In this document: one piece after another, positions 21,274-31,222 of the stretch
Layout of the letters: the number at the start of each line of letters is the position of its first letter
Position numbering within the stretch: position 1 is the stretch's first letter
Notes under the pieces: model-generated
Database searches by the model: none
The model's input: only the letters and a program-made list of their open reading frames with translations
Told to the model about the DNA's origin: nothing
Assembly (NCBI GenBank): GCA_019022495.1
Contig: JAFEKR010000007.1
Span: 124,001 to 188,000 of the forward strand
DNA length: 64,000 nt
Direction: 5' to 3'
From: Epichloe hybrida
Lineage: Eukaryota > Ascomycota > Sordariomycetes > Hypocreales > Clavicipitaceae
Translations under genes and position numbers: made by a program

Positions 21274-22356
21274 ATGGCCGACTCCTTCCCAATGCAATAC
21301 ATCCCCGAGCACCTGCATAGATACACTAACCTCGAGTCGATAGAACGAGGAGACAAGCTTAACCCGGGTGACGAGAATACTCCTGAAGCGACCGCAGCTT
21401 ATATCTTCACACACGTCGCTTTTTATAAAAATTACAGGACCACAGGCCGCAGCCTATGGTCTGCCTTTAAAAGCGATTTCAAAGGATGGAGCAGCAATAC
21501 CTTCCAAGTGACTAACCAAGAGGTCCTTCAATATCTGCGCGATCACCTCCTCTGTCACGGCGTTTATATTCCCCATGACCAAAAACTCGTTTCTCAAAAC
21601 CTAGAAGAGGTTTTACATCACATATCATTCCGTTCCTGGACCGAAGAAGAAGTGCAAACCACATTGAACAGATACACACTCTTCCGCAGGCTCGCACAAG
21701 ATCAAGCCTTTCTTGGTGATATATCACAATCGCCCACTCTACCTCTGATAAGAACACCACGCGATGACGAAGACACCCGCCCTGCGAAGCCAACAATAGA
21801 GCAACTACATTTTCTCGCAGCGGTATACACCGACAGCATGAAGTACGGCGCTGAGCTATATGATATCTTCGAAACAAAGCTTATGATCTTCCGTCATACC
21901 TGTAGGAAGGTGGATATAAACGAGCAACAGGCAGGTTACGCCTTCCAGTTCATGCTCAAAGGCGAGGCTTTGTTATACTATCTTGAACAACTCAGTAACC
22001 CAGGAGACCCTCATGATCTTCAAACTCTTGCCACCCGCATGAAGAGCAGATTTGAAACCGATTACACGCTCGACATTTACGTGCATACATGGCTAAACAC
22101 CAAGCTACATCATATAATCCAGGATAACCCCAAGAGGTCTATTCTTGAATGCTTTGAGATACTTGTATCAAGGCTTGCTAATATCCAACGGTGCCTACCG
22201 GAATATTCTGGGTCCGAAAGCGCCCTCCGACTTCAACTTCTCTTCGCATGTAGAAATATTTGGGAATGCCGACTGTGTGTTCGCAAACCACCAGTCGATC
22301 TTCAGGCATTCATCGCACGAATGCGATTGGCAATAATAGAATGCGAGTTGCAATAA
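21274..22356 (+). CDS. Gag-like open frame of a retroelement, relic outside the RIP island
   Basis: The frame is open from 21190, but ATG 21274 (MADSFPMQYIP) is the better start because the preceding 80 bp are a pyrimidine-rich, intron-like tract ending CTCTGCAG. The 360-residue product resembles the gag-like N-terminal region of fungal retroelement polyproteins: a FLAAVYTDSMKYG stretch, an ALLYYLEQLSN segment, LATRMKSRFETDY and a C-terminal ACRNIWEC-like part. The frame stops at 22356. The expected zinc knuckle is found downstream in another frame (22391-22500), with one Cys changed to Tyr and a TGA inside. No reverse transcriptase follows. It is best seen as a truncated, frame-shifted relic with little RIP damage. 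A domesticated gag gene is possible but not supported by anything further. Confidence 0.6.
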   Translation: MADSFPMQYIPEHLHRYTNLESIERGDKLNPGDENTPEATAAYIFTHVAFYKNYRTTGRSLWSAFKSDFKGWSSNTFQVTNQEVLQYLRDHLLCHGVYIPHDQKLVSQNLEEVLHHISFRSWTEEEVQTTLNRYTLFRRLAQDQAFLGDISQSPTLPLIRTPRDDEDTRPAKPTIEQLHFLAAVYTDSMKYGAELYDIFETKLMIFRHTCRKVDINEQQAGYAFQFMLKGEALLYYLEQLSNPGDPHDLQTLATRMKSRFETDYTLDIYVHTWLNTKLHHIIQDNPKRSILECFEILVSRLANIQRCLPEYSGSESALRLQLLFACRNIWECRLCVRKPPVDLQAFIARMRLAIIECELQ

Positions 22357-22988
22357 TAATAGATAGTTGGCAACACCTTCCCAAAAAAGCGATATTGGAC
22401 AGATTGCAAGTACAACGGGCAACGCAAGGCCACAACACACAGAGAAGTGCTACGTGTATGGAAAAGAATGATGCTGGTTCGTAAGGCATGAAACGTCGAG
22501 TAATTGGCCGAAATAGTACTTGTTAAGCAAGCTTTATACATGTACATTCGGTGAGCTACCTCCAGGGTAGGACGTGTCCCGTCGACAGGAGCCGAAGAAG
22601 ATTGTTATATGTAAACTGTCAAAATCGTTAACCAATCGGGTCCAATTTCCGTGAAAAATGATACAAAATAAATCATCTTTATTCTTTACACACGCATGTA
22701 CATGTCCTGGAGCGACGAGCCCGACGAGCCCGACGAGCCTAACAAGTCCTGTGTCGTTTGTGATTTTTTTTCTAGGAGAGCCGCGCTTGCTCTAAGCGCG
22801 CCACCTGGTAGCCCCAGCCCCAGCCCCCAGTGACAGCCTTGTTTACAAAGCTGGAGAAACAAGACTCCATCGCTTCGTGAGACTCAACTCATCCCGCGTC
22901 CTGAATCTCCGCATCGACAACACGGAGCATCTGCAGACCTCTCCGAATCGAGGGGTCTCGACCGGGTCACGTCGCTTTGCCGCACACG
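22357..22988. other. Retroelement 3' relic and upstream region of APC15
   Basis: 22391-22500 carries the damaged zinc knuckle (CYVYGKE, stop, CWFVRH) of the preceding gag-like frame. The remainder to 22988 is ordinary-composition intergenic DNA. It contains a triple GACGAGCCC-type repeat at 22716-22740 and a CCCCAGCC repeat at 22812-22828. No other gene was seen. Confidence 0.6.
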
Positions 22989-24126
22989 ATGCTAGCAACA
23001 CTTCCAGACTTCACCCCACGAGACGTAAGGACCTGATTTCCGAACCAGTAAAGACGTGCAGAAGCGCCCTTTCAACTAACGCAAGTCAAACGACAAGTCG
23101 CATTCGCTGTGGTACACGTCCTCTAGGAGCACATACCAGCCTCACGGGCTACACGACGCGCACCATGGCGACTCGGCGCGCCACAGCCACGCACCGGGGC
23201 AAGCGAGATCGCGAGGCCACATCATAGAGCGGACGGCCCTGGCTCGCCTCGCCGCCGACGAGCATTACATGTACCGACGGCGGATCAACGTACAGAACTT
23301 TGGTAGCAGCTGGCTGCGGCCGCCGGGCGTGCCCAAAACGCTCCACCAGATGCGAGAAGAGAAGCGCGAGCAAGAAGAACACCGGGAAGCCCTGCGGCGG
23401 GAACAGCTCGCGCAGGAACTGGCCGAAGCCGAGGAAGGCGGCATGCCCGAGGAGGGCGCCATGGACGACGTCCAACTCGACGGCGCACAAGACCTCGACG
23501 ACGACATCCCCGACGCCGACGCCGACGACCCCTTCGCCATGGGACCCGAATCGGACGAGGAAGAAGTGGACGACGAGGCGGAGGAGGTCGAGCCAGAAGG
23601 CGAGTCTGAGCTCGACGACGAAGCACTACGAGAGGAGCGCCAGAACGACCTCATGGCCGCGCGGATGCGCATGACGGACGACGCCTTTCGCGAAGCTCTC
23701 GTCCGAGGGGATCCCGACGGGGACGACATGTACGGCGGGGAAGAAGAGCTCGAAGAAGAGCACCAGGGCCACATGCTCGACGAGGAGGACTTTGCCCGCG
23801 ACGACATGGAAGCCGGGCTGGACATGGACGCCAATCTGGACGACGACGTCCCCGAAGCAGAGAGCGGGCTTTACGAGCACACCGACTCGGAAGCCGAGCT
23901 GAGCAGCAGCGAAGAAGAGCGCGACGACGACGATGACGACGACGACCAAGACGAGCAGGATATTGGATTCGCGCCGAGGACAGCCGATCTGGCGCCTCCG
24001 CTGAGCCCGACCCTGCGCAGCAGAAGGATGTCTGGGCCACGCGAGAGCATGGACTTGAGTAATATCCTGAGCCAGGACGAGAGTAGCTTCATGGAGAGTA
24101 GTCCTGCGCAGAGGAGAGGACGGTGA
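22989..24126 (+). CDS. APC15: Anaphase-promoting complex subunit 15 (Apc15/Mnd2 family)
   Basis: Two exons, 22989-23024 and 23098-24126, give 354 residues. The intron 23025-23097 has a GTAAGG donor and a CTAAC branch-like site. The acceptor at 23097 joins MLATLPDFTPRD to SHSLWYTSSRS in frame; an alternative AG at 23085 is also in frame but very close to the branch site. The N-terminus matches the Apc15 family, including the INVQNFGSSWLRPPGVPKTL core at about residues 74-93 followed by a charged coiled-coil. The long C-terminal part is highly acidic with a poly-Asp run. Apc15 is a small subunit of the ubiquitin ligase that drives anaphase and mitotic exit and helps turn over the mitotic checkpoint complex. 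It is the first host gene right of the transposon island, about 2 kb from it. Confidence 0.85.
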
Positions 24127-24297
24127 GGGAACATGTATTGATTCCGTACAATGAACTAATTCTTCATCTCATCATGCTCACCCCAAGGACCGTCAATGCT
24201 AGGGATTTTGAATCGTGATTGCACCCGACGGGGAATATATATATATATATTCGCATTTTCCCACATCTACCCGTGTCGGATGGCTCTGACGAACAAT

Positions 24298-24329
<32 letters not shown>

Positions 24330-24500
24330 CGAAAGGGCTTGAAAGAAACCCCAATCAACGCCAGCCATGCAAACCACATTCGCACTAGATTCCCCTTTAC
24401 TCTTGTTTCTTTTCACAAGTCTGGACTTGTCACTATCCATCTTTCGCCCCATCACGCAAACATCTGCAAATCGGCCAAAGAGTAAAAGGAAAAAGGCACC
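24127..24500. other. Convergent 3' region with AAC microsatellite
   Basis: Space between the ends of APC15 and BET1. It contains a TATATA run at 24237-24250 and an (AAC)n microsatellite at 24295-24331. No gene was seen. Confidence 0.7.
24295..24331. repeat. (AAC)n microsatellite
   Basis: About twelve AAC units, with one imperfection at the left edge. Confidence 0.9.
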
Positions 24501-25317
24501 CTAGAACAACCAAACATAGAAAAAGAGCATGCCCACCGCTGCAAAGAACAACAGCCAAACCTTCCACCCCACGCCCGTCCGCTCAGCCATGATGAGCATG
24601 CGGTTCATAGTGCCGCGCAGTCGTATCCGCGTCGAATCGAACGTGTCGTTCATCTTCTCTGCCAGGGCCGAGGACTCGCGGATTTCATCGCCGATAGCTA
24701 CTGTCATCTGTGACGGGAACGTTGTCAAACTTTTTTCCTCTCTTCTTCCCCGAAGACATGGTGTCTGATGCCGCTACTGCCCACAACCACAGTTGTTCCC
24801 CCATTCGTTCCGTAGAGGAGCCGTTTCGAAAAGATGAAGAGAAATATCCATGGAATTTATAAAAAAGAAAGGCAGGAGGGGGGCAATAAAGCTCACGTCT
24901 TTCAAGGTCCTCACTTTGCCCAGTATCCCCGCGACCTGCGCGTCGTTCTGGCTCTCCAGCTCGTTGAGCACCGCATCGCTATACTGCCCCTTCTTGTTGG
25001 GCGCTGCGCTCCTGTACGCGTGCCGTTCGACGCCGTAGCTCCCGCTGGAGTTGGTTCCTGGGGAAGGCCCTCGCGGTGTGTGGTCGGGCGTGTAGCCTTC
25101 GAAGAGGGCGGAGCGGGAGTCGCGCTGGTGGAGCGACGAGGCGCCGAATCTGTTTTGAGCGTCAACGAGCGTTTGAGTGGGTCGGGCTCAATTCCTTCTT
25201 CTTCTTCTTCTTCTTCTTCTTCTTCTTTCTCTTTTGAATGATGGTTTGGACAAGCCCAATTGGAGAGAAGGAGTTGGTGACGTAGGTAGAAAAGGGAGTC
25301 GCTTACCGTTGCGACAT
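24501..25317 (-). CDS. BET1: BET1-like v-SNARE
   Basis: Three exons on the minus strand: 25307-25317, 24897-25149 and 24501-24707, giving 156 residues. The first exon codes only MSQ plus two bases of Arg. Its GTAAGC donor and the acceptor at 25150 restore frame into FGASSLHQRDSR. The second intron, 24708-24896, sits in phase 0 after RTLKD. The product has the Bet1 layout: a disordered N-terminus, a SNARE motif (about residues 70-132, including VLNELESQND, ILGKVRTLKD and IGDEIRESSALAEKM), and a single C-terminal membrane anchor of about 19 residues ending at the stop. Bet1 acts in ER-to-Golgi vesicle fusion with Bos1, Sec22 and Sed5. The first intron holds a (CTT)n tract at 25195-25226. Confidence 0.9.
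25195..25226. repeat. (CTT)n tract in BET1 intron 1
   Basis: Uninterrupted TTC/CTT units within the 157-bp first intron. On the opposite strand they read GAA and create a misleading poly-Glu frame. Confidence 0.9.
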
Positions 25318-26039
25318 GTTGGTGCTCTCCCCCTGTCTGCTGGGATGAAGGTACCGATCTCGAAAGTGAAGAGGTGACTGGTTGTGCGAATGGGATGCTA
25401 ACAGCGAGGAGATGCACAGAATCTTGGAATCAAGTGATAGAGCGCGGTGCGATGGCTCAAGACGCGCGCGCGCCGTCGTTTATAGATGAGGAGGTGAGGT
25501 GGTTCTTGCTCGGAGTTGCAAAGAGGTGGGTCATCCATAATTCCTCATACCAGACAAAAAGTCGACTTGACTTGTTGGCGCCAGCCTTTGTCGATTGGGC
25601 GAGTTTTTCCGAGAGGCCATGCATGCATGCATACACCCGATCCTCCATCCCAGTTCGGCGCGCGCACTCGTTGCTTTTAAAAGTACATCTACAACTTGAC
25701 CTTTGCACGACACAATCATTGCAGAGCACATGGCAATATCTCGCCCCGAGGAAATAAACGACCCCATGTATTCATGTGTCGCGTGAACAAATGCAGATCT
25801 GAGCCTTCCCACCTCGAGCTACAAGCGAGCAAGGCGCCAGTCACGCCTTGTTCTTCCCCCTCGTCAATCGTACATACTCATGCCACATTAGAGAGAGAAA
25901 AAAAAAGCCCCTGAACCTTTTATTCTTTTCTTTCTCTAGAGCCAAGTTTTGCCCCTGCCAAGACAGTGTCTGTGATTATGCAGATTCTTCATAGCTCGTA
26001 GCTCATCCAAGCCGCACTGATTTCGCCCCGAGAGGGATT
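25318..26039. other. BET1 upstream region
   Basis: Holds a GCATGCATGCATGC run at 25619-25632, a TTTTAAAAG box near 25676, and the CHZ1 3' end at its right. Several short open frames here have no recognisable content. Confidence 0.6.
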
Positions 26040-26574
26040 TCAACCAGACATCTCGGTATCTTCGGCGGGAGGCTGGAAGTCATCGTCCTCGTCCTCCTCG
26101 TCCTCGCCCTCTTCAGCGGTGAGCTTCTCGGCGGCCTTTGCAAAATCAATCTTTGCACCGCGCGTGCGACGACCACCTTCGACAATGTTGTTCAGGTCAA
26201 TCTCCTCCATACCGTCCTCCTCGACTAAAAGGCGCTACAGTCAGTATTTTGAGACCTCATAGAGCTCTTTGTGAACAATGTCATGCACCCTGTGCTTACC
26301 AGGCTCCCCAGTCTATTGCGTGACATCGTGTTAGTTAAGAGGTTACAGACAAAGCTATGCAACATGATATGGATTGCAAACGTACCTCTTCCTCGTCATC
26401 GTCGTCATCGTCGTCATCATCATCATCGTCGTCGTCGTCGTCGTCGTCCTCATTCATGGCAGCACCTTCGTGGTGAGGAGCATTCTCAGCGCCCTTGCCC
26501 TTGCCCTTGTTTTCAGCAAAGCCAGTTTCCTCGGTGGAGGGCTTGGGGGGAAGAGTGGTGCCGTTGTCAGCCAT
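26040..26574 (-). CDS. CHZ1: Histone H2A.Z-H2B chaperone Chz1
   Basis: Three exons on the minus strand: 26386-26574, a 13-nt microexon 26300-26312, and 26040-26224, giving 128 residues. All phases close: exon 1 ends in phase 0 after EEE, the microexon supplies Thr-Gly-Glu-Pro plus one base, and exon 3 completes Val. Introns have GTACGT and GTAAGC donors and TAG acceptors. The protein has a Lys-rich N-terminus, a run of about eighteen Asp, then the CHZ motif NNIVEGGRRTRG (about residues 77-88), followed by KIDFAKAAE and an acidic tail. Chz1 carries H2A.Z-H2B dimers for deposition by the SWR1 complex. The (GAC)n run coding poly-Asp is repeat-prone. Confidence 0.92.
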
Positions 26575-27110
26575 GGTGTCAGAAAGACGTGAGGTCGTTG
26601 GGCTGGAGTTATTTTGAGAGACTGTCGTGAGAGGGGAAATGAAAGACAATTGGAGGGGAGAAGGAAGGAAGAAAGTGAGCTTTCACAATGCAGTATGAGA
26701 TGGGGGGGGGGGGGGTGAGCCTCAATTCACCAAGGTGCACGGCAGTCTGTTTGTACGTGGCAACGGCGCTAGTCGATTTTGGGCCAGCAGCAATGGCCCG
26801 ACCGTGCAAGCTCGGTCACGTGCAATCAGTGCCACATTGGATGGAATGGAACGCAGTGAACTCACATAAGAATGCTATTGAAGCTTGCTATATCACAGCG
26901 CCAATGAGACCAGCGTGTGAAGCAGTTTAAGCTTACTCTACAGTATCAATATTACCAGCTCGGTAGCCCGACATTTGTGCCCCCCCGGTCATGGTTCGTC
27001 TCGTAGCCAAAACAGCACTTGGACTATATATGGACCGTGGTCTGTCTTGCCTTGACAACAATATCGTGACATGCAACACATTGATTTTCTATCTTCTTCT
27101 TCTTCATCCT
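26575..27110. other. CHZ1 upstream region with poly-G tract
   Basis: A run of fourteen or more G at 26702-26715 lies about 130 bp upstream of the CHZ1 start. A TATATA box-like site occurs at 27025. No gene was seen. Confidence 0.6.
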
Positions 27111-27793
27111 CTATTTGCCTTGCTCCCCACCGCCACCGCTGAGCCCAATGAACACGGCGATGCCAATCATCCACCAGTACCTACCGCGAAGTTGTTAGTA
27201 AAGTTGTCATCTTTCATTTCAACACCACACCGACATGTCGCAATATCAATAGAATCAGAAGACGAGAAAAGAACAGAGACCTACTTTTGCAAAAACGACT
27301 TCTCTTCCTCCTCGACCTTCTTTCCCTCCGTTAGAACGACAGGCTTGTTCAGCGCAGGCTGAGCGCCCTTTCCTTCCGTCAGAACCACCACCTTGGGCCC
27401 AAAATCCCTTGTTTGTCCCGCATCAATCTGCACCCCCTTGAGCGCAGCGCTTACCACGTGGCCCTTGTGGTTCACATTCACCATGATGGTGGGGGAGTAC
27501 CCCTTGGCGAAGTTCTCTGTGGATGCGACTGTGGTTCCCGACGTCCAGCTCTTGGTTTTCTTGTCGTAGACGCCTACGCGAATGAGGCTGGAGGATTCAG
27601 GGAGCTCGGGGGCATCGTAGGAGAGAACGGAGGAGGACGCTAGCGCGGCAAGGTCGTAAGATACCTCGGCGAGGGGAAGAGGAGTTTGATGAGGGGTGGA
27701 GGATATGGCTTGGATGTAAATTTCGGCGGACTGGGGTGCTGCCTGGACGGCTATGGCAGCGCAGACGGTCGAGATAATGCTTGAAGGACGCAT
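27111..27793 (-). CDS. EMC10: ER membrane protein complex subunit 10-like
   Basis: Two exons on the minus strand, 27285-27793 and 27111-27180, give 192 residues. The GTAGGT donor at 27284 removes an in-frame TAG and the join restores Lys-Tyr-Trp-Trp. The start at ATG 27793 gives a typical signal peptide (MRPSSIISTVCAAIAVQAA); the open frame extends upstream but without sense. The middle contains EIYIQ, LIRVGVYDKK, IDAGQTRDFGPKVVVL and QPALNKPVVL, as in fungal EMC10 proteins. The last exon encodes a single membrane segment (YWWMIGIAVFIGL) and a Gly-rich tail. The EMC inserts and chaperones membrane proteins at the ER. Assignment is by family pattern recalled, not by alignment. Confidence 0.82.
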
Positions 27794-28435
27794 GACGGAT
27801 ATCAGACAGCGCGAGAGGGATGCGCGCCTCAATGCGGCGCTCCTTGTTTCGAATGGTCTTGAGATGGACCGTACAGGTTGTAATGGACGGTTGATCGAGG
27901 TTTTGATTTGATAATGGACAGGCCGTGGGACTTGGAGTTGTACATGGGCAGCTGGGAGCTGGGGTATCAGCTGCACGTGCAGCCAAATATGAGTGGGTCT
28001 TGAACACTTGGGTACGACAGAACGGTCAAAACTACAAGTGTATGTACATGTATGTACATGTATGTAGTGTATGTAGTGTATGTAGCTAGCTCTTCTACTC
28101 CAAAATAGAAAGGTGTATTTATCCTACTCCGTACGCCACGTGATACCCTCCCTGAGGCCAGAAACGCCAGAAAGACGAAAGGTCTCGTCATGTCAACTGC
28201 AACAGACCTTAATCTTGTTTCCGAAAATAATAGTACGAAGAAAAACCGGTCCGTAAAACCTCATAACTCCAATCGTAGACCGTGAAAAGACAGGTCAAAC
28301 ACAACCATTTTTATATGCCGGTAACAATCCCGTCTCACATTCCTGGTTAATTCAGCATCCCCCCCCCCCTGCCCCCACCCCTCTCGAGCACCAATTCACC
28401 ATGCCATGCATTAAGTGGGCATATCATCGTAGATC
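27794..28435. other. EMC10 upstream region with ATGTATGTAC repeats
   Basis: 28038-28086 is a microsatellite of TGTATGTACA and GTATGTAGT units. A CTCCGTAC motif is near 28127, and a C-run at 28363-28371. A reading frame at 27967-28191 has no recognisable domain. Confidence 0.6.
28038..28086. repeat. ATGTATGTAC microsatellite
   Basis: Repeating TATGTACATG then TATGTAGTG units. Similar ATGTAC/TATGTA clusters recur in other intergenic gaps (38219-38240, 44758-44784, 53650-53672, 58136-58150, 62661-62678). Confidence 0.8.
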
Positions 28436-29682
28436 TCAGTTGCGAGGAACATCATCCTCTTGCTCATGCTGCATATGCTCGTTTTCTTCGTCAACGTTGC
28501 TTGATGTTTCGTCTGATGAGTCTTCAGGCTCTAATGTATACTGTGGTGTCCGCTCTACTAGGGCTCGATAATATGCGACGAGAACCTCAGGGTTGGGGAC
28601 GATTTTCCAATCCACCCGGTAGAGGAACTCTAATTCCAGGAGTTTCAGTTCAGCGAGTCGAACTCCGCCTACCCGCGCGTATGTTGTATTGTTCCAAAAT
28701 GAATCTGACAGGCCCTTCGCTGCCACGGCGGCCGCAGTGATTAAGAATCGGTGAACTGTGAGGGTATTGATTGTGAATTCTGGATATAGCGCGCACAGGC
28801 GATCAATGTAGTATACCATGGCGAGAAGCAAAGGGGGTGTAAGCGTGGCATGTCGAGCTAGACGATGCAAATAATCCCGGACCGAGATTCCAGGAGCAGT
28901 TCTGGAGGGCCCCTGATTAGAATGCGGTGATTTATGAGAAAGAAAGAAAAAACGAGGCATTTATGAAACAGATGACACGCTGGAACATGTGTTCGGCCAA
29001 GTACTCACCGAGAATGAAAGCGGGTAAGACCCCCACTGGATATTCGAATGGCATCATTTGTCGCAATCAGTTCAGCCAACATGTGAGCTATCAACTCAAC
29101 AATGTCCTCTACTGCACAAAACTCGTACAGCTGGGGTAGGACTTTAGGCGGTTGGTGATCAGTCCTGGCTCGCTTCGGTGTGTTTGTCGCAGAAGGCGAA
29201 GTCTGGGAGCCACTTGGGCCAGCTGCCGATGGTGTAGCGTTCTCGCCTCCGCAGCCGGGAGAGACCCTGCGCTTATTTGGCGACAAAACTTGCTGCGATT
29301 GTTGCTCGGAGGCAGGCTTCGGTTGGGACTGCGCTGGTGAGCCACTGGTAAGCGATGCTGATACTGCAGGCATGGCATCGTATTCTGGACGAGCCGAGTC
29401 CGAATCCCCCGATGATTTTGGCTTTGAATTTAGAGCGTCATGCTGCAAGCTCGGGTTTTTGGCGGAGGTGCAAGCATTGATGCGCTGATGGCGAGGGGCA
29501 TTCGGAGTGGGATTTGGCGAAGAGCCCGCCAACGATGGTCTCTGACGAGATGCCACTGTCGATGATGCATTTGACTGGTGCGAAGGCGCTGGAGGAGATC
29601 GCAATGCCGGGTGGCCACGACGAAAGCTGGTCGGCGAGCTATTGGCGGCAGAGCCAGCGAGAATAGGAGATGTCCTCAACAT
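28436..29682 (-). CDS. Pho80/Pcl-family cyclin
   Basis: Two exons on the minus strand, 29009-29682 and 28436-28901, give 379 residues. The intron 28902-29008 has a GTGAGT donor. Frame requires the acceptor at 28902 (TCCAG), because the earlier AG at the end of ATCAG leads to a stop. The N-terminal 170 residues are disordered and Ser/Pro-rich. The cyclin part follows, with LLLAMVYYIDRL, FTINTLTVHRFLITAAAVAAKGLSDSFWNN, YARVGGV, LKLLELEFLYRVDWKIVP and VAYYRALVE, which is the Pho80/PREG signature. The tail is acidic. Such cyclins bind Pho85-type kinases; in phosphate control the partner keeps the phosphate transcription factor inactive. Whether this copy is the phosphate regulator or a paralogue cannot be decided. 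The start ATG overlaps a short out-of-frame ATG frame just upstream. Confidence 0.88.
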
Positions 29683-31222
29683 CGTGGTGGGCAGCGCATC
29701 GTCATTTGCATCGACAGGCCGATTAGTCCAAGACGGGTATAGAGCCGGTCTGAAAGTCGACTCAATTCATTGAACTCGATTTTAGTGGTTTCTGGTCTGG
29801 AGTTTTCTCTGGATAGGCTTGCGCGGTGATATCCAAGACGGCGCACTTCCGAGAATGGTGCAGCGACTTGGCGAGGGGTACCCCCCAGCGTTATTGGCAG
29901 TTGGTGCTCCCTGCTGGATGGCGCTGACACACCAGCCGGCCTTGGGATGATGGCTGTCAGACTCTGTGGGCGTCGTCGACGACAACTTCAGAATGCTTGG
30001 TCCGGTCCGGTCCGGTCCGATTGGTATTGGGTCACTTAACGCGGTGAAAGTTCCAGACGCTGCTGTACGACGAAGCACAGAACGGGACGGCAAGGCAAGA
30101 GCAGGGCAGGGCAGGGCAGAGGGCAGGCAGGGCAGGTAATGTCCGAGAACGGAAAAGGGAACCGACGTGCCCCGGGACTGCAGATTGGTGCCTGGTGCTT
30201 GATGCGGAGCCAGGACTCAGGAGCCAAGGAAGGAACGCGCCCAACCGCGCGCTTCAACCTTTAACCCTGGTCGAGGGCGTGGAAAAAGATTCGTTGGATC
30301 AATTCAATGCTCCGTACTACGGATCAAGTTTTTTTAAGAGTGGGCTCGAGATCGGGCAGCTGTCTTTCCCAGGCTCCAGCATATTGCCGCAACCTAGTAA
30401 ATAAAGTCCTGCTGTTAAAAGACACGAATAAAAACCCATTCTATTGCACGTCGTAGATCAACCGGCGAACATCGGGTCTCGTTTGCCTGTCCTGCAAGAC
30501 ACGTGGAACGGGGCCGGGCCATGTGTTCAGCCCAAAGAAACCATTGGCTGGCTGCCTTAATCCAGAGCTCTGTGACTTATTAAAGTCGCCAGTGCCCCGT
30601 AAGGACGGACCTGTTTGTTGCCTCTGTATTGACTTGTCATCTACAAAGTTCACGCTGCTACTTTGATGACCGGGAGGACTTAATTGCAGTCTGGTTTCGG
30701 CGATGTAGAAGAGGGTTTGGGTGGCTGAAAGCCGAGCCGGACATCTTCGTCAGAGTTCTATGGTGAAGAACAAAGCAGACTTGTATCCAACATGAAATAG
30801 CTTAATATCGGGTTTGGCTTTTCCCCCCTTCCCCCCCTTTTTTTTCCCAGCAAAAACAAGTTACATTATGTGATGAAAGCTATTTAGTGAATGGGTGCTG
30901 TCCGATAAGATAACGGATGCACGTGCTCCCCCAGCTGTATGAACTCCGGACCCACAATCAAGCCCTTCGTCATCGGGAGGAAGCTACGTCTCGAAGTTTA
31001 TCATCCCATCTTATTTCAAAGTTCTTGAATCGAGGGAACGCTTACCTCTCAATCGCCGTTTTCGGTGGCCATTCAAGATCTGCCCACTTCGTTTGTCAGC
31101 GCTACAAGCATCGCAGTCTATTGCATAGCACGATTGGCCCATTCCTTCCGTGATGCCGATGCGCCGACAACCTTAGAGTAGGAGCCACGTCAATCGCCGC
31201 TCTCTCGTCTACGATCCGCTCC
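29683..31222. other. Divergent intergenic region, cyclin / armadillo protein
   Basis: A 1.5-kb gap between divergently transcribed genes. It contains a GGTCC five-fold run at 29998-30020, a GGGCA-rich repeat at 30092-30136, a CTCCGTACTACGGA palindrome at 30310, and C- and T-runs at 30825-30846. Short frames here lack recognisable content. Confidence 0.6.

Noticed and set aside
24834..25241. Plus-strand frame of 135 codons opposite BET1
   Set aside because: Antisense shadow of BET1 exon 2 and its (CTT)n intron.
24911..25417. 168-codon minus frame with poly-Glu
   Set aside because: Out of frame with BET1 exon 2; the poly-Glu comes from the intronic (CTT)n tract.
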